Source: Ancylostoma caninum (lineage: Eukaryota; Nematoda; Chromadorea; Rhabditida; Ancylostomatidae). From it: a stretch of 64,000 nt of DNA. The position numbers and the translations under genes were made by a program. The notes beneath the pieces are model-generated. The model saw only the letters and a list, made by a program, of their open reading frames with translations, ran no database searches and was not told where the DNA came from. Shown here one piece after another: positions 20,201 to 27,900 of this stretch (its first letter is position 1; each line of letters begins with the position of its first letter). The stretch is from the NCBI GenBank assembly GCA_037903475.1, contig JBAJFG010000240.1:496001-560000 (forward strand). The letters are read 5' to 3'.

Positions 20201-22273
20201 TCTAATAACCTGAAGTAGATGTCTCAGTCGATGGTGTCGACTCTGTAGGTGGTAGTTGAAAGAAAAGATGTTGATAGAGAAAAATGTTTGAGAAAAGAAT
20301 CCAACGTCAATGACAACAGTTTTGAATAGAATACCTGATTGCAACATTTCCGCTACTTACCGGAATCCGGAATGAAGTCATTATATAGTCTGCCACTTCG
20401 ATCTGGGCTACTTCTCTGATGAAGTATCCGGTGTATATAAATCCTATCGGTGTTGTGAAATCTACCTGTACACAATTACTCGAGAAACATTCGGGAATCA
20501 GCAACTGTGTCTAAGCACAAATTTCCTTACCTTTTCCATTCTGTCTTTCTTTTGGATGAGAGCAAATATTGATATATCCGCAGTACCGTTTCCCAACTGC
20601 AATCAAATCCATAAAAGGTGGCGTAAAATTGTATATGAAATACTTGACCAAGGCGAGCACCATATCAACCATTTCGTCTGCGCTCATTTCGTTAGGTACC
20701 AAGGTTGCTGTGGCATTAACCATCCTTAAGCTCTGACGTAGGAACTCCACCTAAACGCAAAGGACATTAATTTGTTTGTGGCAAGTGTTGTAAAGTGGTT
20801 CTGATAATTATGTGTACCAAACAGCTTTCACAATTGTGCTAGTGTTATTTAGCAATTTCAACAAAAACTGAGCACAAGGTGGGTGCATAGCAGCTTTGTC
20901 GCCTTAAAAAAAGCAGTAGAAAACTTATGAAATCACATTAGTGAACTACCCGTTCAACAACAGATTGCTACCACGTGGCAGAACTAATGAGATTTTGTTC
21001 GCTCCGTGTTTCCCTCTCTGGTTTTAGTCACGGCCCTCGGAGGCAATGTTCCAACACTGCTTACTGATCGTGATTTTGCAGGATATCCCTCTTAGCTTTC
21101 TTCAGTGACATCTTCAGCGATTGCGGGCTCTTCTTTCTTCTCTTACCCTCCTTCGACTTTCTTTTCACCACCTCCAAAATTGAGAACTCAATGACTCTTG
21201 AGTTAAGAGGAATGGTTAGCCATTAGGATAAAGACGGGTTGAGAAGATCCATTCCTGAGTGGTTATTGCTTTTATTTGTAGGCGCTCTGTCTAGCTGAAG
21301 GATCCAGTCTCTGCTTTCATAGTAATTGATAGCCCATCAAGCTAGCTAATTAATCGTTCCATCCTTTTACGTGTTCTTTATGATTTTTCCATGCAAATTG
21401 AAGACTCTCTCAGTGAAAACTACGGCAAATCCTAAAGAGGAATTCCGATGCCCTGGCTGTACACATCAGATTCTTCACAGCTTCCTTCATGTAGCCCACG
21501 ATTCTAATGTTCATAAACCTGCTCAGTCGTGATCTTCTCGTCGATGAAGGAGAGCTTTGCGGATTGCCCACGATGAAGTATTTCTACCGTTTCTTCGAGC
21601 GTTTGATGTTTCTGATATGACCAAAAAAAGAAAAACCGAGACGAACAAATGCTCATTGTTTTTCTAGGTGATAGCAAATTTTCCATGAAAGGGACCTTTT
21701 GCTTGGGCAGTGTGCTTTCATAGGTTTCCTAGGGGTTTTTCATTCTGGGGCAGTATTTATATGCCACCCTATGCATTTTGGAGCTCGTCTGACTTTAGAG
21801 GAAGTGTGTTTGGAAAACACAATCCTCGAAGACTACTAAAAAAAGAAACATCTAAATCTACCAAAAATGGCATACATAGGGGTAGAAAAATAGCTATGCA
21901 ATATAAACAGCAAGAATAAATACAGCACCTTCGTTTTTTTAAGAAAAGTTTGGTAGTAAATGTTAATCAAAGCAACAATGACCTCATGACAAGTAAAAAA
22001 TCTCAGAAATGTACATTGAGAACACGTGAGCCAACATAAGCTCAAATTTCTTTTGTTTTTTCTTAATCCCACGTAATAGGACACGTGTACGGGTGACAAA
22101 GAAGCAAAATCAAAAAAATTGCGAAAAATTTTTGATCACCACTGCATATGCTGCATAAAGCAAACCTCTGCTCCTGGATATGGACAATCGATGCTCATGC
22201 AACCATGACCCAAGTTCACATATGGAAAATCATACCGCAAACCCACAGCAGTTAAATTATATTTGAAGGGCAT
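8298..22273 (-). CDS. IR-like ionotropic receptor gene, middle copy, with an LTR element in its last intron
   Basis: Twelve exons: 22273-22166, 20750-20661, 20596-20531, 20465-20361, 19828-19711, 19633-19530, 19436-19347, 19290-19199, 18223-18038, 17545-17489, 17427-17270, 8566-8298. Lengths sum to 1443 nt, a closed frame of 480 aa. Product: ligand-gated ion channel of the iGluR/IR superfamily, presumably a chemosensory or neuronal membrane receptor. S1 (aa 1-123) has YNLTAVGLRYDFPYVN, CPYPGAE, LGNGTADIS and RMEKVDFTTPIGF, where the Arg sits at the place of the glutamate-binding Arg of iGluRs. M1 is about aa 125-147, M3-like segment about 175-197, S2 about 198-338 (DELITPKYLAFAVRK), M4 about 366-391, then an 89-residue basic/Ser-rich tail. 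The exon-5 donor is GC (GCAAGT). The last intron (17269-8567) holds the whole retrotransposon in the same orientation. The start ATG directly follows an acceptor-like TTGCAG, so it may be SL-trans-spliced or an upstream signal-peptide exon is missing. Confidence 0.82.
9048..9051. repeat. Target-site duplication CTAT (left copy)
   Basis: CTAT at 9048-9051 directly before the left LTR is repeated at 16770-16773 directly after the right LTR. A 4-5 bp duplication is usual for Ty3/gypsy integration. It fixes the element ends. Confidence 0.85.
9052..9552 (-). repeat. 3' LTR of the retrotransposon
   Basis: 501 bp, plus-strand ends TGTAAGAG and GGTGGACA, by eye identical to 16269-16769. On the minus strand it contains AATAAA at 9145-9150, a candidate polyadenylation signal. 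The last 22 codons and the TAG stop (9485-9487) of the element's reading frame lie inside it. Confidence 0.95.
9485..11047 (-). CDS. Retrotransposon pol, C-terminal part: integrase C-terminus plus long extension
   Basis: Continues the frame of 11075-15847 beyond the single TGA. The first part holds the DP.FP block that follows the integrase core, a region rich in charged residues, then KVGERVYVL and EWAGPFRVLEV, the GPY/F module of Ty3/gypsy integrases (about residues 70-130 from 11047). About 370 residues follow without a family I recognise, among them SFGTWLVVYPM, GGKLITAWTPITD and NAFQYYFTYPG; the frame ends with a basic tail inside the 3' LTR. No start codon needs to be real here: in the parent element this was presumably part of one polyprotein. 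The extension may be a nematode-retroelement-specific domain; function unknown. Confidence 0.85.
   Translation of the reverse strand: MDPVFPSVTIPNGGISWYSMDKTMEEYKAEILQAVAETHERVREYNDRVREKVKNAYDSRHEVERKKFPKVGERVYVLSPNEKAKNSHPKLVSEWAGPFRVLEVSENSALVTRIGENSEPLRIQFDQLRVVPSSIGDDRIDTEHARGRRGRKPRVRVCKNYVEHFRGARITSPAEKGHLQYECLDECFSEAKLGDIKGISFPGAYARRPISDLWGAWQTASIFIRSDLTTAEKIKLHKDRVVCLDAEALFRILLLAYENCTEWTEFICSTNSIEKHVAIENNCVEDFYRVAFARVKEEIASEAKKNRTPKEGPTGFAAPESAFLLEKDGPRAGLVTRVATSFAQLQEVLESWTSFGTWLVVYPMESKGEREVIEEIVKLMKNHLEAGGKLITAWTPITDARREKWMAMRKVWMTLDAIVGKFANPDQLLVTACNRVIDGRILLDAGSPENAFQYYFTYPGVAAAKHLYEVIRRRAHNFHLPQIGPDRLTRASTYRRGGMSTPAVDHADQPRHLPLKRRAV
9553..9567 (-). promoter_or_regulatory. Polypurine tract of the retrotransposon
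   Basis: On the minus strand AGGAGGGGGGGCA directly precedes the 3' LTR (which starts TGTCCACC). This is the place and composition of the plus-strand primer of LTR elements. Confidence 0.8.
11075..15847 (-). CDS. Retrotransposon Gag-Pol polyprotein, interrupted at its 3' end by one TGA
   Basis: 1590 codons from an ATG about 420 nt inside the 5' LTR. Gag: residues 1 to about 500, helical and charged, ending in a CCHC knuckle CYNCSRYGHIGRDC (about 508-521) that binds RNA. Aspartic protease: ALIDTGSMISIVP, catalytic D-T-G near 588. Reverse transcriptase: FSTLDLCSGYWQIPL near 950 and active-site YIDDIMV near 1013. RNase H: CTDASTYGLGAVL near 1165. Integrase: HHCC zinc module (H-x-x-H ... C-x-x-C) about 1385-1425, core D in IGVDVLELG, D in ILSDRGGEF, E in RENGITERLNGT. 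Gag and Pol are in one frame, as in Cer1-like elements. It ends at TGA 11075-11077 right after MTPHSAT, where family members continue with Gly and an SPYF-like block; that block is present in frame beyond the stop, so this is one nonsense substitution or a recoded codon. Confidence 0.93.
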   Translation of the reverse strand: MVVTREPSNVLLSRMDAEVPMESGDENRPPIEVCPLSGNSLFAEGEFGECVKVLQEAQLKVNAILSESRVARQVKGEIEGLIEGANKRVGEILARVSGKPRMPQGLVNVIVETLSQRGIESESEWREYIQTMERDGEVMTEVCEVLNTDVFQVKNAVVELQRRADGKTNGTPAEPKGKEVLPEAMVQSILREQREVLQENNLCATGPTYVKDWRPCSTSTAATVPAREDLGTDVSYQIVTYLRSLACTDPGVFKGTRQENFKEFVRRFKRKYEKVITCEATLLDILGDDHLGGRAKAVFAAIPRFIKEQGLEAVIAEMDKLLACDSVAGRMRALTELRNLRLRPNQEISDFCNVLERLGRQANPDCTVEDRSMEYAQVLLDNLGHWPEHFQLLGALHKVEPRKAYDEIKQLALSIEQSKMMLSAQRKPPVPAWKRRASYYSEQGDGRGRVQSGLNDVATNRESPRRDGDEVCQSHNKLSGNETQRGDREGQSQEKQGSMSLRRNENRKCYNCSRYGHIGRDCPGRSTRVNQIDCGAAELVGKEKKLSEIIRDVRSLGLSVRKGEESDEDLIGSRMLMSVMALGRKCSALIDTGSMISIVPVGILAEAQDRGVDVDALTLIDKSRLKPVFDASNNAMKFLGAVYVDVELEGGEKKTVAFHISSGSENELLIGTNALRKLGVEVKLARRTEKQRPIEAVEDGGQRVAVARRAYIPPHDTALVEVQCKGESETVADRVIWPCKSGFASGVFKVVQQQTQLPVFNNSDEPMILKEGEDVGSWGTDKWHENVEEVSQLKWDGDDKGMTEDERREKLLELISTNSKANVLEGELKEILEQFAGSFAVSDKELTQTDLVKMTINTGDSPPVKLKARPVPLGVRQKLKELLADLLKRNIIEKSSSEWAFPIVLVEKKDGSIRLCVDYRELNKRIKLDAYPLPSIEALLQSLGGKRFFSTLDLCSGYWQIPLADDAKEKSAFTTPEGLFQFRVTPFGLSTSPPVFQRLMDTVYGDLLGKEVFCYIDDIMVCTETKTRHLELLKEVFSRLQKAGLRLKAQKCILLQEKVSFLGHVVDGEGVHMDPEKIRAIKEYPTPRNAKELRTFLGMASFYRKFCLGFSKHAAHLFRLTSPKSKWYWEKEQEDAMANMKEMICSAPVLSQPDVQSARNGSRPFVICTDASTYGLGAVLSQEGEDHQLHPIFFASKGLSKAERRYHVTDLEALAVVHAVRRFHMFIYGLPTVVMTDHQPLTALFKRSNVSARVLRWSLELQRYNLQIQYVKGKANVVADALSRGIPTAMASESLDGVDEAVVNAVFVKEDTKWLKELRKDFHLGELVNLVEEGRGDQSVRIPGEKYPLRIEDFVIEDGELKMYREDGSLVFVVPKPFRYEIFHEAHSGLFAGYFNAHKLLQRLRKQVYWPGMTQDVHKWSKECQKCFVHNPREVLVPPLKPIVTSKPYEVIGVDVLELGLTTKGNRYAVTVIDHFSKFAAAYPVPDKTAQTIARTIFLRWIAEGCRWPKSILSDRGGEFVNQVMEEITKITKISHITTKGYNPRENGITERLNGTIVAMLRRSTVIPAEWDSRLPFCMMAYNMTPHSAT
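16137..16168. repeat. GA-rich microsatellite
   Basis: Imperfect (GA)n/(GAGG) run inside the 5' leader of the retrotransposon, between the LTR and the gag start. Confidence 0.8.
16251..16268 (-). promoter_or_regulatory. Candidate primer-binding site
   Basis: Minus-strand sequence immediately after the 5' LTR starts TGGGGGCCGAACT. A PBS starts with TGG to pair with the CCA end of a tRNA. I could not assign the tRNA by eye. Confidence 0.55.
16269..16769 (-). repeat. 5' LTR of the retrotransposon
   Basis: 501 bp, by eye identical to 9052-9552. Followed on the plus strand by CTAT, the second copy of the target duplication. It should carry the element's promoter, since transcription runs toward lower coordinates. 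Confidence 0.95.
17813..17868. repeat. Hairpin with poly-C arm
   Basis: AGGTAGAATTGGGGG is followed after a short loop by a run of C, then CCAATTGTACCT. The two arms pair almost perfectly apart from one bulged base. It sits in the intron between exons 9 and 10 of the middle receptor gene, inside a CG-rich stretch (about 17580-17870) that is probably a MITE. Confidence 0.6.
18353..18620. repeat. MITE, family with TGGGG...GTACGC ends, copy 1
   Basis: About 268 bp, strongly similar to 31012-31280 (shared GGCGGTCAAGACGTACGCCG, GACGCACTAAAT, ATATCCACG.AGAACT). The ends form an imperfect inverted repeat: left TGGGGTGGCGGTCAAGACGT, right reverse-complemented TTGGGGGCTGCGTGACAAGA. It lies in the intron between exons 8 and 9 of the middle receptor. 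Confidence 0.7.
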
Positions 22274-22961
22274 CTGCAAGTATTCGTCTTGGTGATTGAC
22301 CAAAAAAAAGAAATTGAATGATGGCTTATAAAAGATAAGGGTTTTCATAATTGCTGAAATTTATTAGGGCGAGCAGCTTGCCGAGAAATGTAAAACGATA
22401 TCGGCCGTTATGCGTTTTTACATGCACCAATTACAGCCCCAGTTACGTTTTTGTGCGCTACGAAATATGAGACGATTCGGAACAATAACTAGAGCTCAAA
22501 TAAGCAGATGTTTACCCAACACCTACAGAGCTTTAGAACTTCTGAAGTCCTCGCCGCTTTGACTAATACAACTGGATGCGTATCTTATTCCTTCCAAAGA
22601 GCAGACAAAGGGAATATGATGGCGATACTCTACAGATGTTTACCACAGAGTGGCAAAGTACTATGGAACAGGAATTCCATAAGTGTTGTCTCCTCATCTT
22701 CCAAATACAATAACTTTACTTGGGCATAACTGGAAAGTTCAAACATATCAAATGAAACAAATTTCTCTTTGTCATTTGCATCGACGCTCTTCTTCAATCT
22801 CCTCAGGAACTCGTTCACTGCTGCGGCCATGATGTCCATGATGTATAAATGTAGAGTGTACATACAGATGAAGTCAGTGTAACGGCCTTACCATACGAAA
22901 AGAAACCTTACGAATATCTGTCCCATAATTTTCGTCACGTTGTGTTTAGGGTGTACGCCTC
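22274..22961. other. Upstream region of the middle receptor, possible 5' exon
   Basis: A minus-strand open stretch at about 22863-22650 (VNEFLRRLKKSVDAN, FELSSYAQVKLLYLE) ends at a donor-like GTG/GTAAAC. It could be an upstream exon of the middle receptor or of another transcript, but its phase (1) does not join directly to the first supported receptor exon (phase 0). No equivalent was found upstream of the other two copies. Confidence 0.3.
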
Positions 22962-23117
22962 TGAAGTGTAGCACCTAACAATCGCCGTCGCACTGGCGGT
23001 CTTCATATTTGGTACGTATTGATTGAAGTGTTCCGATATTGGCGAAAGCCTGCCCACAATCAGAGCATAGCAAGAATGAAGTGGCCAGGAGATGGCGATG
23101 CTGGGTGCTATACTCCC
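22962..23117. repeat. MITE with AGTATAGCACC-type ends, copy 1
   Basis: Left end GTGTAGCACCTAACA and right end GCTGGGTGCTATACT are imperfect inverted repeats about 150 bp apart. The same ends and inner TACGTATTGATT-like words occur at 53314-53476. Confidence 0.5.
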
Positions 23118-23654
23118 CGTGTAGTATATCGGCAGCCTTACTCGTTAAGTTGAAGTGGAATGCTCCTTTTTTTATGCTTCAGCGAGGAGTCGTTTTGACC
23201 TGCTTGAAAGTACTGAGTACGCAAGCAATTACTCGTTCACGTTTTTTCCAGGATTCCTTTCCAACGAATGCTTGAATATTGCGTTCAGAAGGTCTCCACT
23301 CTTTTCCATGTTTGGAAACTTGAATCTTTATGCGCTTCAAATATCTCCACAAGAACCACAACTGACGGAGATCTTACCCTTGTTTCGTGCTGCATTGTCA
23401 CGAGATCCAGGTACACCCACTACATAACCATTCGACAATGTCCCCCTCCCTCACCCCTAGTAAGCACCTAACTAATTGTAAGCAAAGTTCTTAAAGAAGG
23501 CCAAGCTGTTTTTTATTCAGCGCAGGATCTGTGTAACGAAAACTATGCGGAGCACAACGCTGCTGAACTTGCAAACATTTTTCTCAGCTCTATCAAATAC
23601 GGGAATCACATCTACTCCCGGTCATTGCTGCAATAGTGCATCGGGTGCAGTGCC

Positions 23655-23892
23655 TAAGCAATATTATCGCGCAAGCACGCGATCAATGTGAGATTTTTGT
23701 GGTCTTGGCATCACATCTTTTTCTCCATTGTATAAAGAGGAGGGAAGCTTGTTGAGGGCAGATTTGTTATCTGAATTTAGTTTGTTCATTTTTACTCATT
23801 GCTTTAGGTCATTTTGACAAGACGGATTTTACTCATCGCTTCAAGTCATTTCTGACGAAACGCATTTCACTTGTCACATACATATTCGATTG
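23655..23892. repeat. Direct repeat, left copy, beside the gag fragment
   Basis: Shares a series of words with 24170-24445: AAGCACGCGAT/AAGCATGTGAT, GTTGAGGGCAGATT, CATTTCTGACGAAACGCATTTC, then GTCACATA. The two copies bracket the zinc-knuckle frame. Confidence 0.65.
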
Positions 23893-24157
23893 TTCTACTA
23901 GCTACTGTGGTGTCGAAGTGCCATGCGTGTTCTGCGACGCCATCGGCCAGAACTACTCGGACTCCTGTCCGGTGTACTCTGACGCGCAAGAACGGATCAA
24001 AATCATCCATGATAGATGCAAGTGCCAACTCTGCCTCGACACGTATTGCACTGAAGAACGTTCGTTCCGAAAACGAAACACCGCATGCTACCAGTGCTGG
24101 GAGTATAGACATAACTCGATCGTGGAGCGACCGGAATCTTGGTGGAGAAACCAGTGA
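23893..24157 (+). pseudogene. BEL/Pao-type gag zinc-knuckle fragment
   Basis: One plus-strand frame reads VPCVFCDAIGQNYSDSCPV, then CKCQLCLDTYCTEE and NTACYQCWEYRHNS. The spaced C-x-x-C ... H/C ... C pattern with YSDSCP is typical of gag-like regions of nematode BEL/Pao elements. Only about 85 residues are open and no protease or reverse transcriptase follows, so this is a captured or decayed piece. Family call rests on pattern memory. Confidence 0.55.
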
Positions 24158-24169
24158 AGTAGTGAGTAG

Positions 24170-24445
24170 TAGTTTTAGTGAAGTATTGTGGAAAGCATGT
24201 GATTAATATGAGATCTTTGTAGTCCTATTTTCGCATCGCATCTTATGCGCCGTTCTATTAAAAGGAACGAAGCTCGTTGAGGGCAGATTAGTTATTTTAA
24301 CTTAGTTTTTTTCATTTTCACTCACTTTTCGAGTATTTGATAAGATGCATTTTACTCAGGGCTTAAAGGCACTTTGCGCAGAGGGCTTTACGCCATTTCT
24401 GACGAAACGCATTTCACTCGTCACATATTCGGTTGTTCGATTGAC
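24170..24445. repeat. Direct repeat, right copy, beside the gag fragment
   Basis: See 23655-23892. Slightly longer because of an insertion with the words GGGCTTAAAGGCACTTTGCG and GAGGGCTTTACGCC. Too diverged for a young LTR pair. Confidence 0.6.
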
Positions 24446-24742
24446 TGTTGCGGACCTGGGGTTCAATTACCTAAGAATGAGGTAATCGCTACCGTCGGTG
24501 CAAATAAAGGGTAGACGCTATACCTTGCAGCGTGGCAGACAAAGACAATTTTTATACAGGACCATTTCTACTTGTAATATACATAAGCGTGACAGAGAAT
24601 AAATGAGGAAATATTATCACATCGGAAGCAAGCGAGAAGATGGTATCACATTTTCCAGAAAAAAAAAGCCGGAAAACAGTATGAGCAATCGTGCTGAGTT
24701 CACAAGTGTGTATTATTGTACATTTACATCATACAGAAAGCA

Positions 24743-24975
24743 CAGTGGCCGATGCAGAAAGTGGGTGGGAGGGGGGGGGGTGGGAAAAAAGTGGGGTCTT
24801 CGCCGTGGGGACCCAGACGGGAAATAAAATTAATAAAAGTATTAACTACAATAATAAACAACTAACAAAAATCACACTAAAAATAATAATAATAAGAGCA
24901 ATCAAAAATAAACCGATACATTTTTATTTGTATGGGGCGCCCCACCCCCTCCCCCCCCCCCTTCGTCCGCCACTG
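24743..24975. repeat. hAT-type MITE, 233 bp, with 8-bp target duplication
   Basis: Left end CAGTGGCCGATGCAG, right end (reverse complement) CAGTGGCGGACGAAG, both leading into G-runs. AGAAAGCA at 24735-24742 is repeated exactly at 24976-24983: an 8-bp duplication and CAGTGGCGG-like ends point to the hAT superfamily. It starts 23 bp past the stop codon of the right receptor gene and carries an AATAAA for that strand. Confidence 0.85.
24923..24928 (-). terminator. Poly(A) signal for the right receptor, inside the hAT MITE
   Basis: AATAAA on the minus strand 71 nt past the TAA at 24999-25001. It lies within the transposon, so the present signal was probably brought in by it. Confidence 0.5.
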
Positions 24976-24998
24976 AGAAAGCATTATTTCATCACGTT

Positions 24999-27900
24999 TT
25001 AAGAAACCTTGCCCAGAGGATTCCGAGCCACGAAATTCACCATTTTTGTCATGCGGAACTGAGGGATATCAGCCCACGAATCAGCCATTCCATAATAATT
25101 CCACAGATTTTGAATCCGGTTGCGAATAGTATAACGGAGCATCTCAAGTTGATTATCAACAGGGTTTGCAATTATTGATGATCTGATCCGTAGCGTGTAG
25201 CGAAACCCGCAAAGAAGTGAACCAATTTCATACCGGAAGAGGTGGAAAATTTTCTCTGGAAATATTTTCTTTGAAGAAATGAGAACTAACAAAGAAAATG
25301 GCGCAAACAGAAAGCTCACCGGCAACAAAAGACAGGAAGCTGAGAGCTGTGAGAACAAGCCAAGCATAAAAAAGTGCTCGAATGTGGGCGAATTTCAGGA
25401 TGATGTGCTCCTTTTCTCGCGGATTCTCAGAGTATTGCTCGTACGGAATAGCGTAGCGATTTCGAATGTTGTCCAGCCTCAAAGAAATGCTACGTCGCTG
25501 GCAGAGAAGCAAAAATTTTGGCACCTCACCCGTCGCTAGAAATAGCGATAGCTCTGTTGAAGCTTTCTCGTAAGCCTGGCTTGTTTCTGAAATAATGATA
25601 ATGCTGTGAATGATGCTTCGATGTCTGAATTTGTTCCGGTCTGATCTTTACGGAGGAAATCCTCGGAAGAAATTATTGTTATCTACTTTAATAAACGCAA
25701 ACAAGATCACTAAATTATTTTATTCCAGCCGAGTTTCGGATTTTCTTTCGGATAAAAACACCACCTTACTTGTTCAGTGCAAACGCCAAGTATTCCGGAG
25801 CGATATCCACGTCTGTCACAAATAACACCGATCTTCTTCTATCAAACACAACAATCGGATATTGATCGGTGTCATACGGTAATGCTCCGAAACCGACATG
25901 TCGTTCTAGGGCAATATATTCCAGAAAGTCCTCCGATCGGTCGATATGAAGTATCCTATGAGACAGTGTTCATGAAAAATGTCGCTGTGTAACACAAAAG
26001 AAAGCCAATGAAGTATATAGACAAAACCTGTTCTTCAATCCATTCAAACGCTCACATTGATGGGGTTTGCAAAATAAATAAGGGGTATATCCTCGCTCTT
26101 GGATAACCATTGTCCATCCCTAAAAACTTCTCAGGAAGAGAATACAAATCAACCAGCGCACAATACTTAGAGGTCAAATTTCAGCAGCTTTGCGAAATGC
26201 AGTGAAATTTGGATAAAATTTTCCAGAAATGCGCCACAACAAAACGAACATATGAAATGGTTAGAACGAAAGAAAGGTGGGAATACGGGGAATTATCAAG
26301 AATGATTACTTCTTTTGTTGCAAATGAAAGAAAGTTTGACACAGAAAATCTAAATTTGAAGGCCCCCTTTGGTCAACACTGCTGGAAACCAACCTAGGTG
26401 GAGTTGCGTAAGAGCTCTTGAGATGCAGAGCGCTAGCAAATGGCAAGCAAAGTGACATAAATTAAATGAATAAATAAAGAAAACACAACGAGAGAGACAC
26501 AAACAGATTAAGCAAGCCAAAAGGTGGTCCTGCACCAGCAGAAGACAAGCGGCAAGACAAGATCCAGAGAAAAGGACGAAATTCTTCGGCAGGTTCAGAA
26601 TCCATAATATAAAACATAGGAATCCTTACGACACTTTTTTTCTAAAAATCTGTAGGACGCGCATGGTGCCAAATTCAAACAATGAGGAGCATCTGTAAAT
26701 GAGGTGACGAAAAAAGGCGCTCCGAAACAGAGGACATCTCCCAAACCCGGTCTAGGACTTACGATAGTCCTAGCTGGATATTACCGACTCTCTTATTGGT
26801 TTATCTTGCAATTTCATCGTTTTCTCTCAATTCTGCTCTACAGTTTTACAGGCCGGTGTTGACATCAAGTGACTAGTCAGAGTACAGGTAAAAGCCGTAA
26901 TCGTATTTATTATAATTATACTTTATACTGAACAGCGTCAAGAACCCCATCGAAGTTAGTAAATATGGTTCCTCGCTTGTGAGACAAAGCGAAGAAGCTT
27001 CTAAGTTTGGCCTAAATTATGTGCCGTGCAAACAAATGTTTTCAAAATGCATTTTGACAGAACATATACCTGGTAGTAAATAAGAATAGCGAATGAGAAC
27101 CATAACCATACAGCTGCTAGTATACGAGCAGATGTTGGCCCAGAAATTCGAAGATTAAACTGATTAATTATGCCTAAAAAAGGAGGAGCATTGTTGCAGA
27201 ATCTATGAGAACAGATCTTTCATTGGAGTCAGTCTTGTCTTCTTTAATAGCATTGTCATGAAAAGAATGTGAACCAATCCTTGAGAAGTGATCCAGATCC
27301 AGTCGAAAACTGTTCGACGGCTTGTTCGGAATATTCTAGTGTACCAGTAGAGCAAAACTCCAACAGAGCAACCACACAGAGCTAGGAGGACTACTACCTG
27401 AATGAAATTACTTCAGATACCAATAATAAGAAAGTGGTTGGTTAGCTATGAGGAAAATTTTTGAAGTGAATCCGTACATCAAAATCAAATGAAGATAAGA
27501 TGTAGTCCTCCACTTCGAGTTGTGGCACCTCTTTAATGAAGTACCCGTGGTAAAGATATCCTGTCGGAGTGGCAAAATCAACCTGGATTACGCGATAAGT
27601 TAAAGACGTGCAAAGAAGATGAATCCATTGTTTTAGAAATTATGTGAAGTTTCCAGAAATTTGCATGAAGAAACACATTTCACCGTTTCCCCCCGTTTTT
27701 CCAAACCTTTTGCATCCGCTCCAGCGTTTGTCGCAGTGCTTGTACAGAGATATCAGCAGAACCATTGCTTATCTGGAATTTTTACCCTTAATTTGCCTGA
27801 GCGAAGCTATTGCATGATTGTACACAACCTAACTAGACGGTTTCACACAATTCACACTAAAGAAAGTACAAACCCACTCGAATATATGGAAAAATGACAA

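Noticed and set aside
24999..25255. Separate small gene instead of receptor tail
   Set aside because: It joins in phase to the M4 exon at 25477-25320 exactly as the tail exon of the middle copy does.
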